Source of the DNA: Hellea sp964576765
GTDB taxonomy: Bacteria; Pseudomonadota; Alphaproteobacteria; Caulobacterales; Maricaulaceae
Reading direction: 5' to 3'
Length of the DNA stretch: 16,992 nt
NCBI GenBank assembly: GCA_964576765.1
Contig: CAZNWH010000048.1
Coordinates: forward strand, 1-16,992
Below the pieces are notes generated by a model that saw nothing but the letters and a program-made list of their open reading frames with translations, was not told the DNA's origin and did not search any database. Positions 1 through 7,281 of this stretch are shown piece by piece (the first letter of the stretch is position 1; every line of letters starts with the position of its first letter). A program made the translations under genes and the position numbers.

Positions 1-669
1 CAGGGGCCAGAACATAGTTCGGCTCGCCTAGAAAGATATCTGCAGATGTGCGCCGAAGATAATATGCAAGTCACAAATATCACGACTCCGGCTAATTACT
101 TCCATGCCCTACGTCGTCAGGTGAAACGTAGTTTCCGTAAACCTCTTATAAATATGAGTCCAAAAAGCTTATTACGTCATAAATTATGTGTCTCGACATT
201 TGCTGAAATGGCGAAAGGATCAGAGTTTCATCGATTACTCTGGGATGATGCTGAATACCGGCCAAATATTGGTACAATTAAGCTGGTCGCAGATAAAGAA
301 ATAAGGCGTGTCATAATTTGCTCTGGTAAAGTTTATTATGACTTGTTTGAAGCCCGTGAGAAACTTGGCCGAAATGATGTTTATTTGTTACGGATTGAAC
401 AGCTTTACCCTTATCCGAACGGCGCTATGCAGGTTGAACTCAAACGGTTCAAAAAGGCAGATATTGTTTGGTGCCAGGAAGAGCCTAAGAATATGGGTGC
501 TTGGGCCTTCATCAATCCTTATTTGGAAGACAGTCTCATAGCTATCAAAGCAAAACATAGCCGTCCTCGTTATGCGGGCCGCCCAGCTGCGGCCTCGACG
601 GCGACAGGTATTTCCGCTAAGCACAAAAAAGAACAGCAAGCCATCATTGATGATGCCTTCGCAAAGTAG
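1..669 (+). CDS. sucA: 2-oxoglutarate dehydrogenase E1 component, C-terminal part (5' end outside window)
   Basis: SucA is the thiamine-diphosphate-dependent E1 of the cytosolic 2-oxoglutarate dehydrogenase complex of the TCA cycle. It decarboxylates 2-oxoglutarate and passes the succinyl group to the lipoyl arm of SucB. The frame is open from base 1, so this is the last 222 residues only. The first codons read QGPEHSSARLERYLQ, a signature of the E1 C-terminal transketolase-like region. Near the end, VWCQEEPKNMGAW and RYAGRPAAASTATG are also typical of SucA C-termini. The internal ATG at 46 is not a start. The stop lies 11 bp before sucB, which implies one operon. Family assignment is firm; only the truncation limits what can be said. 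Confidence 0.96.
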   Translation, partial: QGPEHSSARLERYLQMCAEDNMQVTNITTPANYFHALRRQVKRSFRKPLINMSPKSLLRHKLCVSTFAEMAKGSEFHRLLWDDAEYRPNIGTIKLVADKEIRRVIICSGKVYYDLFEAREKLGRNDVYLLRIEQLYPYPNGAMQVELKRFKKADIVWCQEEPKNMGAWAFINPYLEDSLIAIKAKHSRPRYAGRPAAASTATGISAKHKKEQQAIIDDAFAK

Positions 670-680
670 AGTCTAAAATT

Positions 681-2162
681 ATGACCGATATAACAATTCC
701 AAATGTAGGCGAGAGCGTTTCCGAGGTAACCATTGCGCAGTGGTTTAAACAAGTAGGGGATACCGTCAAAAAAGATGAACCGCTTGTTGAGCTTGAGACA
801 GATAAGGCGGCTCAAGAATTAGTATCACCTGAAGATGGAACGTTAGAAGAAATTCTCGTTGCCGAAGGTGATGTTGCAACTATTGGACAGCTCGTTGCAA
901 AATTAAGCAGTGGAGTCTCAAAGCCAGAGATAAAAACGTCAGCTGCGCCAACGCAAAAGGCCGAATCTACTCCTGGCGGGAAATCCGTTAATATTGATGT
1001 CCCTAATGTTGGGGAGTCTGTTTCCGAAGTCACAATTGCATCTTGGATGAAACAGCCTGGTGATGCTGTTGCTAAAGATGAAGCTATTGTTGAATTAGAA
1101 ACAGATAAGGCGGCGCAAGAATTAGTGGCTCCGCAAGCAGGTGTTATGGGCGAACATTTGGTTGCTGAAGGTGACGTAGCAACGGTTGGACAAACAATTG
1201 CAACATTAATTGCAGGGGCTTCAGGAGGAACGTCAAACGCGAAGGTCGAGACTTCCGCAGCTCCCGCAGCAAAGACTTCATCGGCTAAAACGCCAATGCC
1301 GAGCGCGGAACGTGTGATCAAAGAAAATGGATTAGACCCCTCTACAATCACTGGTACAGGCAAAGATGGACGTATTACCAAAGGAGATGCTCTGGTAGCC
1401 AAAGCTAGTCCTGTACCTGCGGCGAAAATGCCATCAACTCCGGTAACTCCGCGTGACCTTGGTCCGCGTGAGGAACGTGTGAGAATGTCCCGTATTCGTC
1501 AGACAATTGCCCGACGTTTGAAAGATGCACAAAATACTGCAGCGATGCTCACAACATATAACGAGGCTGATATGAGCCATATCATGGCGATGCGCAGTCA
1601 GTATAAAGAGATGTTTATAAAAAAACATGACGTGAAATTGGGCTTTATGAGCTTCTTTGTGAAGGCTTGTGTTCAGGCGCTTAAAGATGTTCCTGCGGTT
1701 AACGCTGAAATTGATGGGACAGATATTATCTACAAAAATTATTATGATATCAGCATAGCCGTAGGCACACCAAAAGGGCTTGTTGTGCCTGTATTACGTG
1801 GTTGTGACGAACTCTCATTGGGCGGTATCGAAAAAGGTATTAGTGCTCTTGGTACGAAGGCACGTGAAGGTCTGCTCTCCATGGATGATATGATGGGCGG
1901 TACTTTCACGATTTCAAATGGCGGTGTTTATGGCTCGCTGATGAGTTCTCCAATTCTAAACCCCCCACAAGTAGGGATTCTAGGCATGCACAAGATCGAG
2001 AAACGTGCCGTCGTGATTGATGATCAGATCGTTATTCGTCCGATGATGTATCTCGCTCTGTCTTATGATCATCGTATCGTGGATGGGAAAGAAGCCGTTA
2101 CCTTTCTCGTACGTGTGAAAGAGTGCCTTGAAGATCCTGAGCGGTTATTACTCGACCTATAA
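681..2162 (+). CDS. sucB: Dihydrolipoyl succinyltransferase (E2 of 2-oxoglutarate dehydrogenase) with two lipoyl domains
   Basis: SucB is the structural core of the 2-oxoglutarate dehydrogenase complex. It moves succinyl groups from its lipoyl-lysine arm to CoA. At 493 residues it is longer than the usual single-lipoyl form of about 400-420. Lipoyl domain 1 spans about residues 1-77, with the lipoyl lysine K42 in ETDKAAQE. Lipoyl domain 2 spans about 103-178, with K143 in an identical ETDKAAQE motif. Ala/Pro/Ser/Lys-rich linkers follow each. The E1/E3-binding domain is at about 206-240 and the acyltransferase domain at about 258-493, with the catalytic motif SYDHRIVDG (H464, D468). SucB rather than a pyruvate E2 is inferred mainly from the position 11 bp after sucA. 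Confidence 0.95.
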   Translation: MTDITIPNVGESVSEVTIAQWFKQVGDTVKKDEPLVELETDKAAQELVSPEDGTLEEILVAEGDVATIGQLVAKLSSGVSKPEIKTSAAPTQKAESTPGGKSVNIDVPNVGESVSEVTIASWMKQPGDAVAKDEAIVELETDKAAQELVAPQAGVMGEHLVAEGDVATVGQTIATLIAGASGGTSNAKVETSAAPAAKTSSAKTPMPSAERVIKENGLDPSTITGTGKDGRITKGDALVAKASPVPAAKMPSTPVTPRDLGPREERVRMSRIRQTIARRLKDAQNTAAMLTTYNEADMSHIMAMRSQYKEMFIKKHDVKLGFMSFFVKACVQALKDVPAVNAEIDGTDIIYKNYYDISIAVGTPKGLVVPVLRGCDELSLGGIEKGISALGTKAREGLLSMDDMMGGTFTISNGGVYGSLMSSPILNPPQVGILGMHKIEKRAVVIDDQIVIRPMMYLALSYDHRIVDGKEAVTFLVRVKECLEDPERLLLDL

Positions 2163-2236
2163 ACACAACTTAAGAGCCATCTAGACAGTTAGTTGTTTTC
2201 CAGCTTATGTTCTTCTCCAAAATCTCTGAGGGGAAT

Positions 2237-2677
2237 ATGACTGAATTTATTGGGCGTAGTAAGCCATCATCAAGTTTCTGGCTCGTAAGCGGAATAGCGC
2301 TTTTATGGAATCTAATGGGCGTTGGAATGTATCTCATGATGACGCAAATGACGCCTGAAGTGGCTATGGAAGGTTATGGACAGGAATTTGCTGATATCTT
2401 TGCAAATAAGCCAGCTTGGGCGACTGGGGCCTTTGCTATAGCTGTATTTGCGGGATTGATGGGCTCTATTGGTTTATTATTGCGCAAGACATGGGCAACA
2501 ATTCTTTTCGTTATATCCCTGATAGGGGTTATCATCCACGATATTTGGGGTGTTATGGCTGGGACTTTATCTGTTGTAGGAACATTTGATAAAGTTATGA
2601 CTGTGGTTGTTATTCTCGTAAGTTTCTTCCTGATTTGGTTTGCGCGTAAGAAAACTGCTGAAGGTGTTCTTACATAA
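2237..2677 (+). CDS. Small four-helix membrane protein, function unknown (paralogue of the next gene)
   Basis: Predicted inner-membrane protein of 146 residues, function not known. Hydrophobic segments lie at about 13-35, 60-80, 84-107 and 115-135. ALLWNLMGVGMYL in helix 1 and PAWATGAFAIAVFAGLMG in helix 2 recall a family of about 150-residue proteins in many bacteria, sometimes loosely called sugar transporters without good evidence. The ATG at 2237 is preferred over an in-frame ATG at 2207 because GAGGGG lies directly upstream of it (2228-2233), while nothing similar precedes 2207. The stop overlaps the next start as TAATG, suggesting translational coupling. It sits 74 bp after sucB, between E2 and E3 of the same complex, but nothing links it to that enzyme. 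Confidence 0.8.
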   Translation: MTEFIGRSKPSSSFWLVSGIALLWNLMGVGMYLMMTQMTPEVAMEGYGQEFADIFANKPAWATGAFAIAVFAGLMGSIGLLLRKTWATILFVISLIGVIIHDIWGVMAGTLSVVGTFDKVMTVVVILVSFFLIWFARKKTAEGVLT

Positions 2678-3114
2678 TGACGGAGACCTCCATACACCCC
2701 CCATGGTGGTTTTGGAGTATTGGCGTCGTCCTTCTCTTATGGGGTTTAATGGGTATTGGGTTTTACTGGATTGAAGTGACGATGTCTGATGCAACCTATG
2801 TTGAAATATATGGCAAAGAGTTGTTAGATGTCCGTCATAGAGTCCCTGCATGGTCAATTTCAGGATATGCCATCGGCGTATGGGGTGGGTTGTTGGGAAC
2901 GATATGTCTACTTTTACGCCGTCGTTGGGCTTTACCTTTTTATATTGCTTCACTCATAGGTGCTATTTTAGGCTGGGTATGGTTTATTATGGATAGTGCT
3001 GGGCGAGCGACTATGAATAATGGCGGATGGATCATGTTCAGTCTTGTTATTATATTATGCCTCTTTTCGATATGGTTTACTCGGTCGATGAGGTCAAAAG
3101 GTATTATTGCATAA
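2677..3114 (+). CDS. Small four-helix membrane protein, function unknown (paralogue of the previous gene)
   Basis: Predicted inner-membrane protein of 145 residues with four hydrophobic segments, at about 11-31, 58-80, 85-107 and 115-137. It shares layout and key positions with its upstream neighbour: LLLWGLMGIGFY matches ALLWNLMGVGMY, PAWSISGYAIGVWGGLLG matches PAWATGAFAIAVFAGLMG, and each ends with an IWF(A/T)R motif. The two look like products of an old tandem duplication. The start ATG shares its A with the upstream stop codon (TAATG), so the pair is almost certainly co-translated and may form a heteromer; that last point is inference. No catalytic or transport motif was recognised. Confidence 0.8.
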   Translation: MTETSIHPPWWFWSIGVVLLLWGLMGIGFYWIEVTMSDATYVEIYGKELLDVRHRVPAWSISGYAIGVWGGLLGTICLLLRRRWALPFYIASLIGAILGWVWFIMDSAGRATMNNGGWIMFSLVIILCLFSIWFTRSMRSKGIIA

Positions 3115-3221
3115 GAAATTATCTTAACATTTGCATCACATTTCTATGAAGTCATGTGTTTCGCCTAACGTTATTAATTATATTATATTCAGGTCATCAC
3201 TCAGAACTATAGGAGTTCAAT

Positions 3222-3699
3222 ATGTTTAAGATGATCAAAACGACTGTAATAACCGCTTTAGCAGCCTTTGTTTTAACTGCGGGCCTTTCTACTCAAGCTA
3301 AAGCTCAAAGCATAGTGCAGTTTTCAGGACACAATTTCGTTCAAAATACGCAGTTTAATTCTTCGAGACGCAATTTTCAGGGTGGTTTCATAAACAATCG
3401 AACCCGCTTTAATGGTAACCGTGGCTTTAATAATCGTAACTTTAANNNNNNNNNNNNNNNNNNNNNNNNNNNNNNNNNNNNNNNNNNNNNNNNNNNNNNN
3501 NNNNNNNNNNNNNNNNNNNNNNNNNNNNNNNNNNNNNNNNNNNNNTAATCGTGGATTTAATACTGGCACCTATGGAGGCGGTTTTAGATCTCGTGGGTTT
3601 TCTAGACGTAATGGATTCAATCGAGGTTTTAGATCTAATAGAGGATTCGGGATAAATCGGGGGCATAGACGCTCTTCTTTTGGCTATCGACGATACTAA
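3222..3699 (+). CDS. Secreted basic NRGF-repeat low-complexity protein, interrupted by an assembly gap
   Basis: Small exported protein of unknown function. It starts at ATG 3222 after a good ribosome site (AGGAG, 3211-3215). Residues 1-28 form a Sec signal peptide: KMIK, a hydrophobic core, then AKA before QS. The mature part is rich in Asn, Arg, Gly and Phe, with units such as NRGFN and NRNF, and ends HRRSSFGYRRY, so it is strongly basic. Bases 3446-3545 are N. Reading is in one frame before the gap and in another after it, but both sides encode the same NRGF-type sequence, so this is treated as one gene. The true gap length should be a multiple of three, not 100. A rho-independent terminator follows. 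A disordered surface or periplasmic polymer-binding role is only a guess. Confidence 0.7.
3446..3545. other. Assembly gap (100 N) inside the NRGF-repeat gene
   Basis: Exactly 100 undetermined bases, the conventional placeholder for a gap of unknown size. Both flanks carry the same short repeat, AATCGTxxxTTTAA coding for NR(G/N)F, so the assembler probably failed on a tandem repeat. The real length and the number of repeat units cannot be known from this sequence. Confidence 0.97.
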
Positions 3700-3725
3700 T
3701 CTTCATTCAGTCGGAAATGGAATAG

Positions 3726-3752
3726 AAAGCCCGCTTGTATAAGGCGGGCTTT
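3726..3752 (+). terminator. Rho-independent terminator after the NRGF-repeat gene
   Basis: A 9-bp perfect stem, AAAGCCCGC (3726-3734) with GCGGGCTTT (3744-3752), closes a 9-nt loop and is followed by the AT-rich stretch AATATTTAT. It lies 27 bp after the repeat-gene stop. It should end transcripts coming from the sucB side, which makes a separate promoter for lpd likely. Confidence 0.85.
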
Positions 3753-3789
3753 AATATTTATCTTAAATCTTAACATGCGTTAAGAGCTG

Positions 3790-3870
3790 TTGACGTCAAA
3801 ACCTGCCCCGCGTAAGTGACGTCATTATTTAAACTATCCGGAGTTTTTATGTCAGATCAATATGACGTCA
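3790..3870. promoter_or_regulatory. Cluster of three TGACGTCA palindromes at the lpd start (candidate operator)
   Basis: The perfect 8-bp palindrome TGACGTCA occurs at 3791-3798 (extended to the 10-bp palindrome TTGACGTCAA at 3790-3799), at 3817-3824, and at 3863-3870 inside codons 5-8 of lpd. Start-to-start spacings are 26 and 46 bp. No other copy was found in the window by eye. Two-fold symmetry and repetition around one start suggest sites for a dimeric regulator. TTGACG at 3790-3795 could also serve as a -35 element, but no good -10 follows at 17 bp. The regulator is unknown. Confidence 0.45.
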
Positions 3871-5234
3871 TTGTTATTGGCGGCGGCCCCGGCGGTTATA
3901 ATTGCGCCATACGATGTGGTCAGTTAGGGCTTAAGGTTCTTTGTGTTGAAACGCGTAAAACATTGGGCGGAACCTGCCTAAATGTCGGGTGTATCCCGTC
4001 CAAAGCGCTCTTACACTCCACCGAGATGCTGGAAACTGCGCAAAAGGACTTTGCCGGAATGGGTCTGACAGGAGAGGTTGGTTTCGACCTTAAAGTTATG
4101 ATGGGCGCGAAGGAAAAGACAGTCTCAGGTTTAACCTCAGGCATCGAGTTTCTATTTAAGAAAAACAATGTCGAGCATTTAAACGGTTATGGAAAAATTA
4201 TTGACGCTAATACAGTCGAAGTTGGTAGTAAAAAACTTAAAACCAAAAATATCGTTATTGCAACAGGCTCCGAGGTTGCGACGCTTCCTAATGTTGACAT
4301 TGACGAAAAGAAAATAGTGTCCTCGACAGGAGCGTTGGAGCTTAAAAAAGTTCCTGAAAAACTCCTTGTGATTGGCGGCGGTGTTATTGGATTAGAACTT
4401 GGGTCTGTCTGGCGGCGTCTTGGCGCAGAGGTTACAGTCGTTGAATATCTCGATTATATTATGCCGGGCATGGATGCAGAAGTTCAAAAGCAAGCGCTGA
4501 GAATATTCAAAAAACAAAAGATGAAATTTGAGCTTGGGCGCAAAGTTACAGCTGTCGAAAAGTCAAGTAAGGGGCTCAAAGTCAAGACAGAAGCGAGCGC
4601 AGGTGGTAAAGAAAAAGATATCGACGTAGATGTTGTACTTGTGTGTATTGGCCGTAGTCCTTTCACGAAGGATTTAGGTTTAGAAGCAGTTGGCGTTGCG
4701 ACAGATAAACGCGGCTTTATTGAAACGGATCATTTCACAACAAATGTAGCCGGGATTTATGCCGTTGGGGATTGCACGCATGGTCCTATGCTCGCCCATA
4801 AAGCCGAAGACGAAGGTGTGGCTGTGGCTGAAATTATTGCCGGCAAGGCGGGACACGTTAATTATGATGTTATTCCAGGGGTGGTTTATACAGCGCCGGA
4901 AATCGCCAGTGTAGGGAAGACCGAGGAAGAGTTAAAAGAGGCGGGCATTCCTTATAAAAAAGGCAAGTTTGCTTTTGCCGCCAATTCGCGTGCGCGCGCC
5001 AATCATCAAACGGACGGCTTTGTAAAAATTCTAGCTCATGAAGAAACCGATGAAATTCTCGGCGCTCATATGATCGGGGCTCATGTTGGTGATTTAATTG
5101 CCGAAGTTGCCCTAGCGATGGAATTTAAAGCGGCCTCCGAAGATATTGCGCGAACCTGTCATGCTCATCCAACAATTACCGAAGCCGTGAGGCAAGCGGC
5201 AATGGATGTTGAAGGTTGGACGATGCAGTCCTAG
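3849..5234 (+). CDS. lpd: Dihydrolipoamide dehydrogenase (E3)
   Basis: This FAD-dependent enzyme reoxidises dihydrolipoamide on E2 and reduces NAD+. It is shared by 2-oxoacid dehydrogenase complexes and, often, the glycine cleavage system. It has 461 residues, normal for the family. The N-terminal FAD motif is GGGPGG (11-16). The redox disulfide is C43/C48 in GGTCLNVGCIPSK. The NAD-binding motif is GGGVIGLELGSVW. A second FAD contact is YAVGDCTHGPMLAHKAEDEG. The C-terminal catalytic pair is H440 and E445 in HAHPTITEA. ATG 3849 is chosen over an in-frame ATG at 3816 because it has CCGGAG five to six bases upstream and gives the usual N-terminus just ahead of YDVIVIGGG. Its place downstream of sucAB points to service in the 2-oxoglutarate complex. 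Confidence 0.97.
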   Translation: MSDQYDVIVIGGGPGGYNCAIRCGQLGLKVLCVETRKTLGGTCLNVGCIPSKALLHSTEMLETAQKDFAGMGLTGEVGFDLKVMMGAKEKTVSGLTSGIEFLFKKNNVEHLNGYGKIIDANTVEVGSKKLKTKNIVIATGSEVATLPNVDIDEKKIVSSTGALELKKVPEKLLVIGGGVIGLELGSVWRRLGAEVTVVEYLDYIMPGMDAEVQKQALRIFKKQKMKFELGRKVTAVEKSSKGLKVKTEASAGGKEKDIDVDVVLVCIGRSPFTKDLGLEAVGVATDKRGFIETDHFTTNVAGIYAVGDCTHGPMLAHKAEDEGVAVAEIIAGKAGHVNYDVIPGVVYTAPEIASVGKTEEELKEAGIPYKKGKFAFAANSRARANHQTDGFVKILAHEETDEILGAHMIGAHVGDLIAEVALAMEFKAASEDIARTCHAHPTITEAVRQAAMDVEGWTMQS

Positions 5235-5251
5235 AAAACTAAAGAGGATGG

Positions 5252-6139
5252 TTAAAAGTCCAATCCATCAGGTGTGTCCCATCCGCGTCTCGAACATGCC
5301 GCGATAACTGTATTACGCAAGAGGCAAGCGATCGTCATAGGTCCTACGCCGCCTGGTACAGGGGTCACCGCGCCTGCTACTTTGCGAACATCCTTATAGT
5401 CAGCATCTCCGACCAATCGGGTTTTTCCTGGGTTTTTAAGACTAGGAACACGGTTTATGCCCACGTCAATTACACAGGCGCCAGGTTTGATCCAATCGGA
5501 TTTTACCATTTGAGGACGTCCAACTGCGGGAACGAGTATGTCGGCATTTTGGCAGATCTCTTCAATATTTTTGGTGCGCGAATGAACAATTGTGACCGTA
5601 CAATTTTGCTCAAGAAATAAAAGAGCTGCTGGTTTACCCACAAGGATTGACCGACCAAGAACTACACAATGTTTGCCAGTTAAATCGCCCAGTTGATCTT
5701 TAGCCAACATGACACAGCCTGTTGGCGTACAGGGTCGTAATCCTGGCTTTCCTAGTGACAGCCGTCCGGCTGACGCTTCTGTTAACCCATCCACATCTTT
5801 CTCAGGGTGGATTTCTTCAATCACACGATCTGAGTTCAATCCTTTGGGAAGAGGGAGTTGTACCAAAATGCCATCTACTTTAGGGTCAGCATTGAGCGCG
5901 CGAACAACAGCAACCACATCCTCTTCCGGCGTATCAGCCGGTAATTTATGTTCAACTGAACGCATGCCGCATTCTTTAGTGAACTTTATTTTGCTTTCGA
6001 CATAAACTTGACTAGCTGGATCTTCGCCTACTAATACAACTGCAAGCGCGGGCTGAGAAGGTAGATGGCTAACAACCGTTTTTACACGTTTTCGCAAACT
6101 ATCAGCATAAGCTCTGCCATCAATTCTCGTAGCGCTCAT
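5252..6139 (-). CDS. folD: Bifunctional methylenetetrahydrofolate dehydrogenase / methenyltetrahydrofolate cyclohydrolase
   Basis: FolD interconverts 5,10-methylene-, 5,10-methenyl- and 10-formyl-tetrahydrofolate in the cytosol, using NADP+, and supplies one-carbon units for purines and formyl-Met-tRNA. The protein has 295 residues, the usual size. Visible signatures are YVESK (Y46, K50, the YxxxK catalytic motif), DGILVQLPLP, the Rossmann-type VVLGRSILVGKP, and PVPGGVGPMT near the C-terminus. The start codon is ATG, with GGAG about six bases upstream on the minus strand. The gene converges on lpd with a 17-bp gap and no visible terminator between them, and it diverges from gspC. The position beside lpd could reflect the glycine-cleavage/one-carbon link, but that is conjecture. 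Confidence 0.97.
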   Translation of the reverse strand: MSATRIDGRAYADSLRKRVKTVVSHLPSQPALAVVLVGEDPASQVYVESKIKFTKECGMRSVEHKLPADTPEEDVVAVVRALNADPKVDGILVQLPLPKGLNSDRVIEEIHPEKDVDGLTEASAGRLSLGKPGLRPCTPTGCVMLAKDQLGDLTGKHCVVLGRSILVGKPAALLFLEQNCTVTIVHSRTKNIEEICQNADILVPAVGRPQMVKSDWIKPGACVIDVGINRVPSLKNPGKTRLVGDADYKDVRKVAGAVTPVPGGVGPMTIACLLRNTVIAACSRRGWDTPDGLDF

Positions 6140-6399
6140 TGTAACTCCAAATTTTTACTATTAGCTAGGAAGTTTGATAAAATTACCAATAATCTGTGAC
6201 ATTTAAGGCCACAAATGGATGAATTTAGCAAGAGATGTTCAATGAGTTTAGCTATTAAACTTGCTGTTATTACATTTGCTGACACTGGCAATTTTAAATA
6301 AAAATATTATCGATTTGCATGCTTGTAGGTGCCACAAAGTCTATCATCATCGAGAAATAGTGTAACCCTCCAAGAATTAAACACAATTAACTAATCCTG

Positions 6400-6428
6400 T
6401 TGCAAAAACGCGCTAAAGTTATGATACT
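6400..6428 (+). promoter_or_regulatory. Candidate sigma-70-type promoter for gspC, in the folD-gspC divergent spacer
   Basis: The spacer 6140-6456 is about 317 bp, AT-rich and non-coding, and must hold promoters for divergent folD and gspC. The best + strand candidate is TTGCAA (6400-6405), a 17-bp spacer, and GATACT (6423-6428). Each hexamer matches 4 of 6 consensus bases. Transcription would begin near 6435, just before the GAGG ribosome site at 6444-6447. No convincing folD promoter, small gene or structured RNA was seen in the rest of the spacer. Confidence 0.3.
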
Positions 6429-6456
6429 GCTCTCTATATGATTGAGGATTATAAGC

Positions 6457-7281
6457 ATGTTGGTAACAATTTCATCACACAATCTGACTTGGCCTATAAG
6501 GCTTATGAGTGTGACCCTCTTGGCCGTATTAATCTTTGTCATCGTGCGTATTGTTATCGCTTTCACAAATCCTGAAAGCTTGTGGAAAGCAGATGATTTC
6601 CCTTCAACAAGACCAGCATTATCTTCTGTAAATTCTCAGAATTTCTCATTCACGACTGATCCATTTAACGCGTCTGCAGACGTAGTTCAAATTGAGGATG
6701 AATTCCTCGCCTTTGATGTACCTGAGACGACCTTAAATCTAAAACTTATGGGGTTGGTAACAGGAGGAAATGGAAGTGCAATTCTGCGTACCCCTGATAA
6801 TAAAGAGACTGGATATAAAGTGGACGATGAAGTTATCTCGGATGTTATTCTTAAGTCTATCAATAAGGGGTTTGTCGTTTTATCTGTTAATGGCCAAAAT
6901 CAAAGGTTAACATTTGAACGCAATGAAGCGGTTGGACTCACCCAACAAACCTCTGAGACTAAAACATCTCCAGAAGTGCCTCGTTCTAATGAAACACTTG
7001 CAAAAAACGTAGGGTTGTTATTTCAGGACTTGAATCTTAGGCGTTCAGTGAAAAATGGACAGTTTCAAGGCTATACCGTAAAACCTAATCGTCCGGGAGT
7101 TGATGTTCAGAAGTTTGGGCTAAAAAAAGGTGATGTTATTACTCAAATAGATGGACAAGACCTTACACAAGGGCGACCTGATTTTACTTCAATAGTTAAA
7201 AATGCTTCGCAACAAGGTGGTGTTGATATAACTGTTCTGCGTAATGGTAAGCCACAAAAAATTAAGCTAGGAGCCAATTAA
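6457..7281 (+). CDS. gspC: Type II secretion system protein C (GspC)
   Basis: GspC is the bitopic inner-membrane protein that links the T2SS inner-membrane platform to the outer-membrane secretin. The 274-residue product has one membrane helix at about 15-37. A periplasmic homology region follows at about 85-145 (LKLMGLVTGGNGSAIL...GYKVDDEV), and a PDZ domain at about 185-274 (LKKGDVITQIDGQDL, VDITVLRNGKPQKI). The ATG at 6457 is preferred over an in-frame TTG at 6442 because the GAGG ribosome site (6444-6447) overlaps the latter. The stop overlaps the gspD start as TAATG, so C and D are coupled. This is the first gene of the gsp cluster here. Confidence 0.9.
   Translation: MLVTISSHNLTWPIRLMSVTLLAVLIFVIVRIVIAFTNPESLWKADDFPSTRPALSSVNSQNFSFTTDPFNASADVVQIEDEFLAFDVPETTLNLKLMGLVTGGNGSAILRTPDNKETGYKVDDEVISDVILKSINKGFVVLSVNGQNQRLTFERNEAVGLTQQTSETKTSPEVPRSNETLAKNVGLLFQDLNLRRSVKNGQFQGYTVKPNRPGVDVQKFGLKKGDVITQIDGQDLTQGRPDFTSIVKNASQQGGVDITVLRNGKPQKIKLGAN

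Noticed and set aside
812..1402. 196-codon open frame on the minus strand across the lipoyl domains of sucB
   Set aside because: It lies wholly inside sucB, has no family signature, and its repeats merely mirror the duplicated lipoyl DNA. A shadow frame.
3360..3660. Short direct repeats around the gap as a CRISPR or non-coding satellite
   Set aside because: The repeats are in coding phase, translate to NRGF units after a signal peptide, and vary at synonymous sites; no spacer-repeat pattern.
3324..3699. Open frames on both strands that read through the run of N
   Set aside because: They exist only because N codons never stop. The real frame is the NRGF one on the plus strand.
3763..3783. 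Three TTAA tetramers before lpd as CtrA sites
   Set aside because: Their spacings (three and six bases) do not fit, and lpd is a housekeeping gene; the TGACGTCA cluster is the stronger signal.
5235..5251. Terminator between convergent lpd and folD
   Set aside because: The 17-bp gap has no inverted repeat or T run on either strand.
5709..6005. 98-codon open frame opposite folD
   Set aside because: folD motifs cover the same bases on the other strand; this frame has no ribosome site or recognisable domain.
6377..6390. TTAA-N6-TTAA before gspC as a CtrA box
   Set aside because: The canonical CtrA spacing is seven bases, and TTAA pairs are frequent in this AT-rich spacer.
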